Source: JBFIHZ01 sp041601535
GTDB taxonomy: Bacteria > Pseudomonadota > Gammaproteobacteria > Xanthomonadales > SZUA-36
Assembly: GCA_041601535.1 (NCBI GenBank)
Contig: JBFIHZ010000218.1
Location: 1-6,964 of the forward strand
Length of the DNA stretch: 6,964 nucleotides
Reading direction: 5' to 3'
In this document: piece by piece, positions 1 to 6,553 of the stretch
Layout of the letters: every line of letters starts with the position of its first letter
Numbering within the stretch: position 1 is the first letter of the stretch
Program-made: the position numbers and the translations under genes
The notes under the pieces: model-generated
What the model saw: the letters and a program-made list of their open reading frames with translations, nothing else
Told to the model about the DNA's origin: nothing
Database searches by the model: none

Positions 1-34
1 CCGCCTGGCTTTGCAATCCACCGTACATCGCTGA
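1..34 (+). CDS. ruvA: Probable C-terminal end of RuvA (partial)
   Basis: The first 34 bases contain an open frame (codons from position 2) that reads RLALQSTVHR and then TGA at 32-34. RuvA proteins end in a three-helix domain III whose last helix typically reads like 'LIR-ALR', so RLALQ fits that end. The identification leans mainly on context: ruvA lies immediately upstream of ruvB in most gammaproteobacteria, and the 12-nt gap to the ruvB start suits a two-gene operon. RuvA is the tetramer that binds Holliday junctions and recruits RuvB hexamers. Only about ten residues are visible, so the call is an inference and could be wrong. Confidence 0.5.
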   Translation, partial: RLALQSTVHR

Positions 35-46
35 CAATAAGCAACC

Positions 47-1090
47 ATGGCCAGCAACGAAGAACGCATCATCAACCCCGTCGATACCGCTGAGGATCAG
101 GATATCGATTTCAGCCTGCGGCCACGCAGCATGGCCGAATATATTGGCCAGCCGGCCATGCGGGAAAAGCTGGGTATTTTCCTGGAGGCTGCCATCAAGC
201 GCGGTGAGCCACTGGACCATGCGCTGATATTTGGTCCGCCCGGATTGGGCAAGACCACGCTGGCACATGTGATCGCCAATGAAATGGGCGTCAGTCTGCG
301 CCAGACGTCCGGTCCGGTGCTGGAGCGCGCTGGCGACCTGGCCGCGCTGCTGACCAACCTGCAGCCGGGCGACGTGCTGTTTGTGGACGAGATCCACCGC
401 CTGTCACCCACGGTGGAAGAAGTGCTGTACCCGGCACTGGAAGATTTCCAGCTGGACATCATGATCGGCGAAGGCCCGGCGGCGCGTTCCATCAAGCTGG
501 AACTGCCGCGCTTTACGCTGATCGGCGCCACCACCCGCGCCGGCCTGCTGACCTCGCCGCTGCGCGACCGGTTTGGCATTGTCGAGCGCCTGGAATTCTA
601 CAGCGCCGAGGAATTGTCGCGGATTGTCACCCGTTCGGCAGGTATTTTGCAGATTGGCGTGGATAATGAAGGTTCGATGGAAATTGCGCGCCGTTCCCGT
701 GGCACCCCACGGGTGGCCAACCGCTTGCTGCGCCGGGTGCGGGATTATGCCGAGGTCCGGGGCGATGGCTTTATCAACAAGGACATTGCGGCGGCGGCCA
801 TGAGCATGCTGCAGGTGGATGATCTCGGTTTCGATGCAATGGACCGGCGCCTGCTGAAAATGATTATCGAAATTTTTGATGGTGGGCCGGTTGGCATTGA
901 AAGCATGGCGGCCGCCCTGTCGGAAGAGCGCGGCACCGTGGAAGATGTGCTGGAACCCTACCTGATCCAGCAGGGCTTTATGGCCCGCACCGCCCGTGGG
1001 CGCATCGTGACTTCGCGCGCCTACCGGCATTTTGGCCTGAAGGAACCAAGTGGCGTCAGCGGCGGTCTGTTCGACGCAGATAACGAATAA
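47..1090 (+). CDS. ruvB: Holliday junction branch migration ATPase RuvB
   Basis: RuvB is the hexameric AAA+ motor that drives branch migration of Holliday junctions together with RuvA, before resolution by RuvC, in the cytoplasm. The 347-residue product is full length for the family. Visible motifs in order: Walker A GPPGLGKTT (63-71), Walker B LFVDEIHR (111-118), sensor 1 ATTRAG (161-166), the arginine-finger segment SPLRDRFG (170-177), sensor 2 RGTPR (218-222), and the C-terminal winged-helix DNA-binding domain (about 278-330, with GGPVGIESMAAAL and GFMARTARGRI). The ATG at 47 gives the usual short N-terminal extension; the upstream sequence has only a poor Shine-Dalgarno match, so translation may be coupled to the preceding probable ruvA. 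There is no truncation and no key residue is missing. The gene ends 54 nt before ybgC, where the functional theme changes from recombination to the cell envelope. Confidence 0.98.
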   Translation: MASNEERIINPVDTAEDQDIDFSLRPRSMAEYIGQPAMREKLGIFLEAAIKRGEPLDHALIFGPPGLGKTTLAHVIANEMGVSLRQTSGPVLERAGDLAALLTNLQPGDVLFVDEIHRLSPTVEEVLYPALEDFQLDIMIGEGPAARSIKLELPRFTLIGATTRAGLLTSPLRDRFGIVERLEFYSAEELSRIVTRSAGILQIGVDNEGSMEIARRSRGTPRVANRLLRRVRDYAEVRGDGFINKDIAAAAMSMLQVDDLGFDAMDRRLLKMIIEIFDGGPVGIESMAAALSEERGTVEDVLEPYLIQQGFMARTARGRIVTSRAYRHFGLKEPSGVSGGLFDADNE

Positions 1091-1144
1091 GTAAAACATA
1101 AACCTCGGCCGGCAGCGGTCCGGCATAGACAATTGGGCAATTCC

Positions 1145-1559
1145 ATGGATGAAGCATCAAAGCAGCCCTTTGTATGGCCGGTACGGGTATATATCGAAGA
1201 CACTGACGCCGGCGGCGTGGTGTATCACTCCCAGTATCTGAACTTTTTCGAGCGGGCCCGCACCGAACTGCTGCGCGCCAATGGTGTCCACCATGAGGAG
1301 TTGCGCCGAAACGATAACCTGATCTGGGTGGTGCTGGACATCCAGGTTCATTTTGTACAGGCCGCCCGGCTGGACGATGAATTGTTGATTACGGCCGAAT
1401 TGGCCTGGATAAAAGGTGTACGGCTGGGGTTTACCCAGCGAATGTCCCGCAAAAGCGACGGCAAACTGCTGGCGACAGCGGAATTGAGCGCAGCCATGTT
1501 GCATGCGGATAGTCTGAAACCGGCCCGTGTGCCGGCCTGGTTGGTAGCGGAGTTGAAGA

Positions 1560-1570
<11 letters not shown>
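1145..1570 (+). CDS. ybgC: Tol-Pal-associated acyl-CoA thioesterase YbgC
   Basis: This is a hotdog-fold thioesterase of the 4-hydroxybenzoyl-CoA thioesterase/YbgC family, cytoplasmic, acting on short-chain acyl-CoAs and linked in E. coli to acyl carrier protein and phospholipid enzymes. Its exact role with Tol-Pal is unsettled. The family signature is plain near the N-terminus: EDTDAGGVVYHSQYLNFFER (18-37), in which Asp21 corresponds to the catalytic acid of the family. I chose the ATG at 1145, giving 141 residues (E. coli YbgC is about 134). A TTG at 1133 would add four residues but lies inside an inverted repeat, and neither start has a strong Shine-Dalgarno sequence. The gene is the first of the tol cluster and its last 11 nt overlap the start of tolQ, implying translational coupling. 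Confidence 0.95.
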
Positions 1571-2246
<676 letters not shown>

Positions 2247-2252
2247 GCGGTC

Positions 2253-2723
2253 ATGGAACCGACGAAAGGCCGCCGCCGGCCAATGGCAGAAATCAACGTG
2301 GTGCCCTACATCGACGTGATGCTGGTGCTGCTGGTGATTTTCATGATCACCGCGCCACTGCTGAACCTGGGTGTTGAAGTGGAACTGCCCAAGGCTGATG
2401 CCGAGCCGCTGGATACCGAACAGTCGCAGGAACCGCTGGTGCTGACGGTTCTGAAAAACGGTGACCTCTACCTGAACGCCGGCGGCGACCTGGACGGCAC
2501 CTCCAGTGGCCTGATCGACCCGGAAACACTGGTCATGACCGTCACCGCCATCGTCAAGCGCAACCCGGAAATCCAGGTACTGGTGGGCGGCGACCAGCAG
2601 GTGGGTTATGGCGAAGTGTATAACGCCATGGTGTTGCTGCAAAAAGCCGGTGTGACCAAGGTCGGGTTGATGAGCGACCCGCTGGATACGGTAAACGGCG
2701 CCGGGGCAGAATCCGGAGGCTAA
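2253..2723 (+). CDS. tolR: Tol-Pal system protein TolR
   Basis: TolR is an ExbD/TolR-family bitopic inner-membrane protein that partners TolQ in the proton motor, with a periplasmic domain reported to dimerise and bind peptidoglycan. The sequence has a short basic cytoplasmic N-terminus (KGRRRP, 5-10), one membrane helix at about 17-38 and a periplasmic ExbD-like domain to about 142. Asp21 in NVVPYIDVMLVLLVIF (15-30) corresponds to the protonatable Asp23 of E. coli TolR. At 156 residues it is slightly longer than the E. coli protein (142); part of the difference is a Gly/Asp-rich loop (about 75-91) and a Gly/Ala-rich tail (149-156). The start at 2253 is supported by AGGAG (2239-2243) with a 9-nt spacer, located at the very end of tolQ, so the two subunits are probably made together. 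Confidence 0.97.
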   Translation: MEPTKGRRRPMAEINVVPYIDVMLVLLVIFMITAPLLNLGVEVELPKADAEPLDTEQSQEPLVLTVLKNGDLYLNAGGDLDGTSSGLIDPETLVMTVTAIVKRNPEIQVLVGGDQQVGYGEVYNAMVLLQKAGVTKVGLMSDPLDTVNGAGAESGG

Positions 2724-3692
2724 ATGGCCCAGCACACCGAACTTGCAGGCATGACGCGCGCCTTTGGTCTGGCGCTGTCCGTGCATGTGCTGATGGCCCT
2801 GCTGGTATGGCTGGGCACGAAGGACTGGAAGCCGTTTCGTCAGCCACAGCCGGTGGGCATGCTGATTGAAGCGGTGATGGTCGACACCAGCCAGATCCGC
2901 GAACAGCGCGAGGCCGCAGCCAAGGCAGCGGCTGACGCTGAGCAGCGCAAACAGGCCGAGGAGCGCCGCGCGCGCGAACTCGAGCAGCAGCGCGAGCGCG
3001 AGAAACAGGCAGAGCTGCAGCGCCAGAAGCAGGCCGAGGAACAACGCAAGCAGGAACTGGAAGCCCAGCGCAAACAGGCGCTGGAACAACAGCGGCAAAA
3101 AGAACTGGAAGAAGCCCGGCGCAAGAAAGAGGCGCAGGAAAAACTGCAGCAACTGCGCATGGAAAACGAGCGCCGGCTGGAAGAAGAACGGCTGAAGCAG
3201 CAGCAGGAGCTGGAAAAAATCCGCAAGCAACGCGAAGAAGCGGACCGCCAGCAGAAACTGGAAGCGGAGCGGCTGAAGCAGCTGGAAGCACGCAAGACAG
3301 AGGAAGCGGCCGAGCAGCGGCGCAAGCTGGAAGAAGCAGAGCGTCTGCGGCAGGTGGAGGCGGAAAAACGGGCAGCAGAGGAGCGGGCGTTCCAGGCCGG
3401 CCAGGAGGCCACCAAGACCGACAGCTACCGCGCCGCGATCCAGGCCCTGGTGACCCAGAACTGGCTGCGTCCGCCGACCGCGCAAGCCGGATTGAGGTGC
3501 AAACTGCGCATCAACCAGATTCCCGGCGGAGAGGTGATCTCCGCAGCGATTGCGCGCCCCTGCAATGCCGATGAAACTACCCAAAGGTCCATTGTGGCGG
3601 CAGTTGAACGAGTGGGCGCGCTGCCCTATCGTGGGTACGAAGACGTATTTACCCGCGAAATTGAATTTACTTTTATCTACGACGGTGACTGA
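2724..3692 (+). CDS. tolA: Tol-Pal system protein TolA
   Basis: TolA is anchored in the inner membrane and reaches across the periplasm to TolB and Pal, moved by TolQ-TolR. Domain I: one membrane helix at about 12-31. Domain II: residues 57-225, almost entirely Lys/Arg/Glu/Gln/Ala and free of Gly and Pro, which predicts one continuous helix of about 169 residues (near 25 nm at 0.15 nm per residue). Domain III: about 230-322, the globular TolA C-terminal domain (SYRAAIQALVTQNW at 234-247, ending in EIEFTFIYDGD), with Cys259 and Cys280 placed like the disulfide pair of E. coli domain III. At 322 residues it is shorter than E. coli TolA (421), the loss being in domain II, whose length varies in the family. 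The ATG abuts the tolR stop, and GGAGG (2715-2719) lies 4 nt before it. The SxxxH motif of the membrane helix is altered (Ala17, His21). Confidence 0.96.
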   Translation: MAQHTELAGMTRAFGLALSVHVLMALLVWLGTKDWKPFRQPQPVGMLIEAVMVDTSQIREQREAAAKAAADAEQRKQAEERRARELEQQREREKQAELQRQKQAEEQRKQELEAQRKQALEQQRQKELEEARRKKEAQEKLQQLRMENERRLEEERLKQQQELEKIRKQREEADRQQKLEAERLKQLEARKTEEAAEQRRKLEEAERLRQVEAEKRAAEERAFQAGQEATKTDSYRAAIQALVTQNWLRPPTAQAGLRCKLRINQIPGGEVISAAIARPCNADETTQRSIVAAVERVGALPYRGYEDVFTREIEFTFIYDGD

Positions 3693-3696
3693 TATC

Positions 3697-4989
3697 GTGA
3701 AAAAACTAATGCTTTTCGTACTGGCTGTGCTGGCCGCGCCATTGGCCCAGGCCCAGCTGGAGATTGAAATCATCCGCGGCAGCGCCAGCGCGTTGCCCAT
3801 CGCCATCGTGCCGTTCAGCTGGGAAGAATCCGGCCCGCCGCCGATCACCACGGTGTCGGAAATCGTGTCCGGCGACCTGTACCGTTCCGGCCTGTTCGAC
3901 CCGATGGACGAAGCCGATATGGTGGAGCGCCCGGTGGACGAGGAAGGCATCCGTTTTGGCACCTGGCGCCTGCTGAAAGTGGACTACGTGGTCATTGGCA
4001 AGGTGCGTCAGGCAGCCGATGGCATGGGCCATGAGCTGGTTTACCAGTTGTTTGACGTGCACACCCAGGACCGGCTGCTGTCGCAGGTCACCACCGTGGG
4101 GCAGGGCGATTTGCGCTTTGGCGCGCACCGCGTGGCGGATGCCATTTACCAGAAAATCACCGGCATACCGGGCGCGTTTTCCACCCGTATTGCCTATGTG
4201 ACCTCCACCGGGCTGGGCAAGGAGCAGCGCTATGAGCTGGTGGTGGCCGATGCCGACGGCTACGGCCCGCAGTCCGTGGTGGGCTCGCCAGAGCCCTTGT
4301 TGTCGCCGGCCTGGTCGCCGGATGGCCGCAAACTGGCCTATGTTTCGTTTGAAAAAGGCAATTCAGCCATTTATTCCCAGGATGTGGCCACCGGGGCGCG
4401 CGAATTGCTGTCCAGCGGCAAAGGTATTAACGGCGCGCCTTCCTTCTCGCCGGATGGCAGCAAACTGGCCCTGACCCTGTCACGTTCCGGCAATCCGGAA
4501 ATCTACGTGCGGGATTTGGCCACTGGCAGGGAAACCCAGCTCACCAACCACTGGGCCATCGATACCGAGGCGGTCTGGTCACCCGACGGAAACTGGGTTT
4601 ATTTCACCTCGGATCGGGGCGGAAAACCGCAAATTTACCGGGTCTCGGCGAACGGCGGAAACCCGGAGCGGGTAACGCTTTCCGGCGATTACAACGCCCG
4701 TGCCAGTATTGCTCCTGACGGAAAGCGAATAGCAGTAGCGCAAGGGCGCGGAAACGAGTATCGTATCGCAGTGTGGGATAGCGAGTCCCAGCGATTCACG
4801 GTGCTGACCCCAGGTAGTTTGGATGAATCACCCAGTTTCGCGCCAAATGGCAGTATGATACTTTACGCTACGCGGGAAGGTACGCGGGGCGTATTATCGG
4901 CTGTTTCAGCGGACGGTAACGTCCGCCAGCGACTGATCCTGAGCGAAGGTGATGTTCGCGAACCCGCATGGTCACCTGTGATCAGGTAA
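3697..4989 (+). CDS. tolB: Tol-Pal system periplasmic protein TolB
   Basis: TolB is the periplasmic partner that switches between Pal and TolA. I chose the GTG at 3697: it gives 430 residues, the same as E. coli TolB, and a textbook signal peptide (Lys2-Lys3, hydrophobic core, APLAQA, cleavage likely after Ala19). An in-frame GTG at 3685 and ATG at 3709 are alternatives; none has a good Shine-Dalgarno sequence, so translation is probably coupled to tolA, which ends 4 nt upstream. The N-terminal domain spans about 20-160. The C-terminal six-bladed beta-propeller shows repeated blade motifs: SPAWSPDGRKLAYVSFE (203-219), GAPSFSPDGSKLAL (246-259), AVWSPDGNWVYFTSD (292-306), IAPDGKRIAV (338-347), SPSFAPNGSMILYAT (378-392) and EPAWSP (422-427). 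Codon usage changes sharply after about codon 288: GGA and CGA are absent before and recurrent after. Confidence 0.97.
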   Translation: MKKLMLFVLAVLAAPLAQAQLEIEIIRGSASALPIAIVPFSWEESGPPPITTVSEIVSGDLYRSGLFDPMDEADMVERPVDEEGIRFGTWRLLKVDYVVIGKVRQAADGMGHELVYQLFDVHTQDRLLSQVTTVGQGDLRFGAHRVADAIYQKITGIPGAFSTRIAYVTSTGLGKEQRYELVVADADGYGPQSVVGSPEPLLSPAWSPDGRKLAYVSFEKGNSAIYSQDVATGARELLSSGKGINGAPSFSPDGSKLALTLSRSGNPEIYVRDLATGRETQLTNHWAIDTEAVWSPDGNWVYFTSDRGGKPQIYRVSANGGNPERVTLSGDYNARASIAPDGKRIAVAQGRGNEYRIAVWDSESQRFTVLTPGSLDESPSFAPNGSMILYATREGTRGVLSAVSADGNVRQRLILSEGDVREPAWSPVIR

Positions 4990-5007
4990 TATAGTCACAG
5001 CAACTGT
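4969..5007 (+). other. Competing short inverted repeats at the tolB end
   Basis: The end of tolB and the start of the 69-nt gap before pal hold overlapping complementary segments. ACCTG (4974-4978) pairs with CAGGT (4983-4987) over a TGAT loop; CTGTGA (4976-4981) pairs with TCACAG (4995-5000) over a 13-nt loop containing the stop codon; ACAG (4997-5000) can pair with CTGT (5004-5007). These are mutually exclusive. No T-run follows, so this is not an intrinsic terminator, and the spacing rules out a standard CRP site. I found no convincing promoter hexamers in the gap, though pal (oprL) is separately transcribed in Pseudomonas. The role is unknown and the stems are short enough to arise by chance. 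Confidence 0.3.
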
Positions 5008-5047
5008 AGCAACAATGCCGCTAAGTACGGCGTACGTAACAACAACC

Positions 5048-5053
5048 AGGAGA
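5048..5053 (+). promoter_or_regulatory. Strong ribosome binding site of pal
   Basis: AGGAGA lies 5 nt before the pal ATG at 5059, followed by an A-rich spacer. It is one of the best Shine-Dalgarno matches in the window and sits in a true intergenic gap rather than inside the preceding gene. This fits Pal being the most abundant Tol-Pal component, and it fixes the start. Confidence 0.85.
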
Positions 5054-5058
5054 AAACG

Positions 5059-5583
5059 ATGAATACCGCACTGCGATTGGTTATGGCAATATTAATTGCA
5101 ATGGCGATTGCGGCCTGTCAGCCCAAGCCTAAGCCGGTAGAAACGGCGCCTGTCGTGGAAGATACCACCCCACCGGTGGTCACTGAAGCTGCGATAGACC
5201 CGCACGATTACACCGATGCCCGTAATTTCGACAACCCGGAAAGCCTGTTGTCCAAGCGCGTAATTTACTTTGACTTTGACAAGTCAACGGTGCGCCCGGA
5301 ATTCCGCGGAATCGTTTCAGCCCATTCTGCCTACATGGCTGCACATTCCAGTGCCCGTGTAACGCTGGAAGGCCATGCTGACGAACGTGGCACCCGCGAG
5401 TACAACCTCGGTCTGGGTGAGCGTCGTGGCAATGCCGTGATGGGTTTGGCCTCTGCACAGGGTGCCCGTGGCAACCAGTTAACAGTGGTCAGCTACGGTG
5501 AAGAACGCCCGACCTGCCGCGTCAGCGATGAAAATTGCTGGGGCCAGAATCGGCGCGTGGAGATCGTATACACCGCACGCTAA
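5059..5583 (+). CDS. pal: Peptidoglycan-associated outer-membrane lipoprotein Pal
   Basis: Pal (OprL in Pseudomonas) is an outer-membrane lipoprotein that binds peptidoglycan and, alternately, TolB. The 174-residue precursor has a type II signal peptide with lipobox IAAC, so Cys20 is the lipidated residue; Gln21 at +2 is consistent with export to the outer membrane. A Pro/Thr/Val-rich tether (about 21-50) precedes the OmpA-like domain (about 66-174), with VIYFDFDKSTV (68-78) and LEGHADERGTREYNLGLGER (103-122). Asp108 and Arg123 align with the diaminopimelate-binding Asp271/Arg286 pair of OmpA. The domain ends WGQNRRVEIVYTAR and contains Cys153 and Cys160, spaced for a possible disulfide. Codons GGT, CGT and GTA are commoner than in neighbouring genes, which may reflect high expression. 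Confidence 0.97.
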   Translation: MNTALRLVMAILIAMAIAACQPKPKPVETAPVVEDTTPPVVTEAAIDPHDYTDARNFDNPESLLSKRVIYFDFDKSTVRPEFRGIVSAHSAYMAAHSSARVTLEGHADERGTREYNLGLGERRGNAVMGLASAQGARGNQLTVVSYGEERPTCRVSDENCWGQNRRVEIVYTAR

Positions 5584-5585
5584 GC

Positions 5586-6428
5586 ATGAAACTACGCAAA
5601 GCGCTAAAACAGATGATGGCCAGCCCCGTGCTGGCCATCGTCTTTATGACCCTGGCCCCGGCTTCGCTGCTGGCCCAGGACAGTAACACCAATGTCACCG
5701 CCAATCTGGTCATCCAGGTACAGGAGTTGCAGGACGAACTGCGCACCCTGCGCGGCCGGCTGGAAGAAACCGAGCGGGAACTGGCCAGCCTCAAGCAGCG
5801 CCAGCGCGATCAATACCTGGATCTGGATGCGCGCATCTCCGAGTTGCGCGGCGGCCAGCCGGTAGTGTCATCCGGCAGCAATACGGCCGGCACCCCGCCG
5901 ATCACCGCGGGCAGTGTGCCGACATCGCCGCCGGCAGAAGATGTGCCGGAAGTGCGGCCGCCAATGGATACACCGTCCGAAACGGTCGCGCTGGATCAGC
6001 CCCAGGTGGCCAGCCAGGCGGTCAGCAGCAATACCGCGGCCGATGAAAAAGCGGCCTATGATGCGGCCTTCCAGTCACTGAAAGAATTGCGCTATGCCGA
6101 CGCCGCCGAAGGCTTCCAGGCATTCCTGACGCAATATCCGTCCAGCGAATACGCCGACAACGCGCAGTACTGGCTGGGTGAATCGTATTACGTGACGCGC
6201 AATTACGACATCGCCCTGACCGCATTCCAGCGCCTGATGGACCGCTACCCGGACAGCCCCAAGGTGCCGGATGCCTTGCTGAAGGTGGGCTATACCCATT
6301 ACGAACTGAAGCAATGGGACAACGCCCGGGCGGCCCTGACCCAGGTGCAGCAGAACTATCCCGACACCACGCTGGCGCGCCTGGCGGAAAGCCGCCTGCG
6401 CAGCATGCGTATGGAAGGGCATTACTAG
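5586..6428 (+). CDS. cpoB: Cell division coordinator CpoB (YbgF)
   Basis: CpoB is a periplasmic protein that binds TolA and, in E. coli, links Tol-driven outer-membrane constriction to PBP1B-LpoB septal peptidoglycan synthesis. From the ATG at 5586 it has 280 residues (E. coli 263). A signal peptide covers about 1-30 (basic MKLRKALK start, likely cleavage before Gln31). An N-terminal trimerising coiled coil occupies about 37-90 (ELQDELRTLRGRLEETEREL within it), a Pro/Ser/Thr-rich linker about 91-150, and three TPR-like repeats about 154-260, each ending in a YP motif (QYPSS, RYPDS, NYPDT). A TTG start 17 codons upstream is open but would run through pal and destroy the signal peptide. The gene begins 2 nt after pal without a visible Shine-Dalgarno sequence, so it probably depends on coupling. 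A 14-bp hairpin lies within codons 9-20. Confidence 0.95.
   Translation: MKLRKALKQMMASPVLAIVFMTLAPASLLAQDSNTNVTANLVIQVQELQDELRTLRGRLEETERELASLKQRQRDQYLDLDARISELRGGQPVVSSGSNTAGTPPITAGSVPTSPPAEDVPEVRPPMDTPSETVALDQPQVASQAVSSNTAADEKAAYDAAFQSLKELRYADAAEGFQAFLTQYPSSEYADNAQYWLGESYYVTRNYDIALTAFQRLMDRYPDSPKVPDALLKVGYTHYELKQWDNARAALTQVQQNYPDTTLARLAESRLRSMRMEGHY
5611..5643 (+). promoter_or_regulatory. Long stem-loop at the pal/cpoB junction
   Basis: AGATGATGGCCAGC (5611-5624) pairs with GCTGGCCATCGTCT (5630-5643) over the loop CCCGT. This gives 14 continuous pairs with a single G-U; the inner ten are perfect Watson-Crick. It starts 28 nt after the pal stop and 25 nt into cpoB, within the signal-peptide codons. 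Only three T follow shortly (in TTATG), so it is a weak candidate as terminator. By inference it could protect the 3' end of a processed pal transcript or restrain cpoB translation. The structure is seen directly in the sequence; the function is a guess. Confidence 0.5.
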
Positions 6429-6462
6429 GCCGTTGCGTAATAAATCCTGGTTGTATTGAATC

Positions 6463-6489
6463 TGCCGCCCGCAAGGGCGGTATTTTTTT
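6463..6489 (+). terminator. Intrinsic terminator of the tol-pal operon
   Basis: CCGCCC (6465-6470) and GGGCGG (6475-6480) form a 6-bp GC stem closed by the stable GCAA tetraloop; G-U and U-A pairs extend it to 8 bp (6463-6482). Seven consecutive T (6483-6489) follow. It lies 34 nt after the cpoB stop. There is no matching A-rich tract on the other side, so it terminates plus-strand transcripts only. It separates the envelope operon from queE. Confidence 0.93.
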
Positions 6490-6541
6490 ATCTGGCCATT
6501 CCGTGGCCATGCAAACGGCCGCGTTACAGGCGCGGTACCGG

Positions 6542-6547
6542 TACAAT
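6542..6547 (+). promoter_or_regulatory. Possible -10 element of queE promoter
   Basis: TACAAT matches five of six bases of the sigma-70 -10 consensus and lies downstream of a terminator, where queE needs its own promoter. No good -35 hexamer is present 16-18 bp upstream (CCGCGT at 17 bp). Transcription would then begin around 6554, at the first in-frame ATG, which would favour the later ATG at 6599 as translation start. The element overlaps a perfect 10-bp palindrome, GTACCGGTAC (6535-6544). Confidence 0.3.
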
Positions 6548-6553
6548 ACGCCC

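Noticed and set aside
131..159. Inverted repeat ATGGCCG...CGGCCAT in ruvB
   Set aside because: It is internal to a conserved coding region, and TGGCC/GGCCA words are frequent throughout this GC-rich window.
2840..3415. Ser/Arg/Cys-rich 191-codon minus-strand frame
   Set aside because: It is a low-complexity reverse reading of the tolA coiled-coil codons, without any recognisable domain or initiation signal.
3550..3696. Longer tolB start at the first in-frame ATG (3550)
   Set aside because: It would overlap tolA by 143 nt and bury the clear signal peptide. The GTG at 3697 gives exactly the family length.
4099..4106. GGGCAGGG, matching the E. coli FtsK-orienting KOPS motif
   Set aside because: A single occurrence in coding DNA is about what chance predicts in 7 kb of GC-rich sequence.
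4954..4963. Perfect palindrome GTTCGCGAAC near the tolB 3' end
   Set aside because: It lies within codons for DVREP, isolated and without other regulatory signals; a 10-bp palindrome is expected by chance at this length.
4977..4999. TGTGA...TCACA resembling a CRP site
   Set aside because: The half-sites are 13 nt apart instead of 6, so it is not a CRP operator.
5535..5585. Upstream TTG start for cpoB
   Set aside because: It lies within pal and puts 17 polar residues ahead of a good signal peptide; the ATG at 5586 is better.
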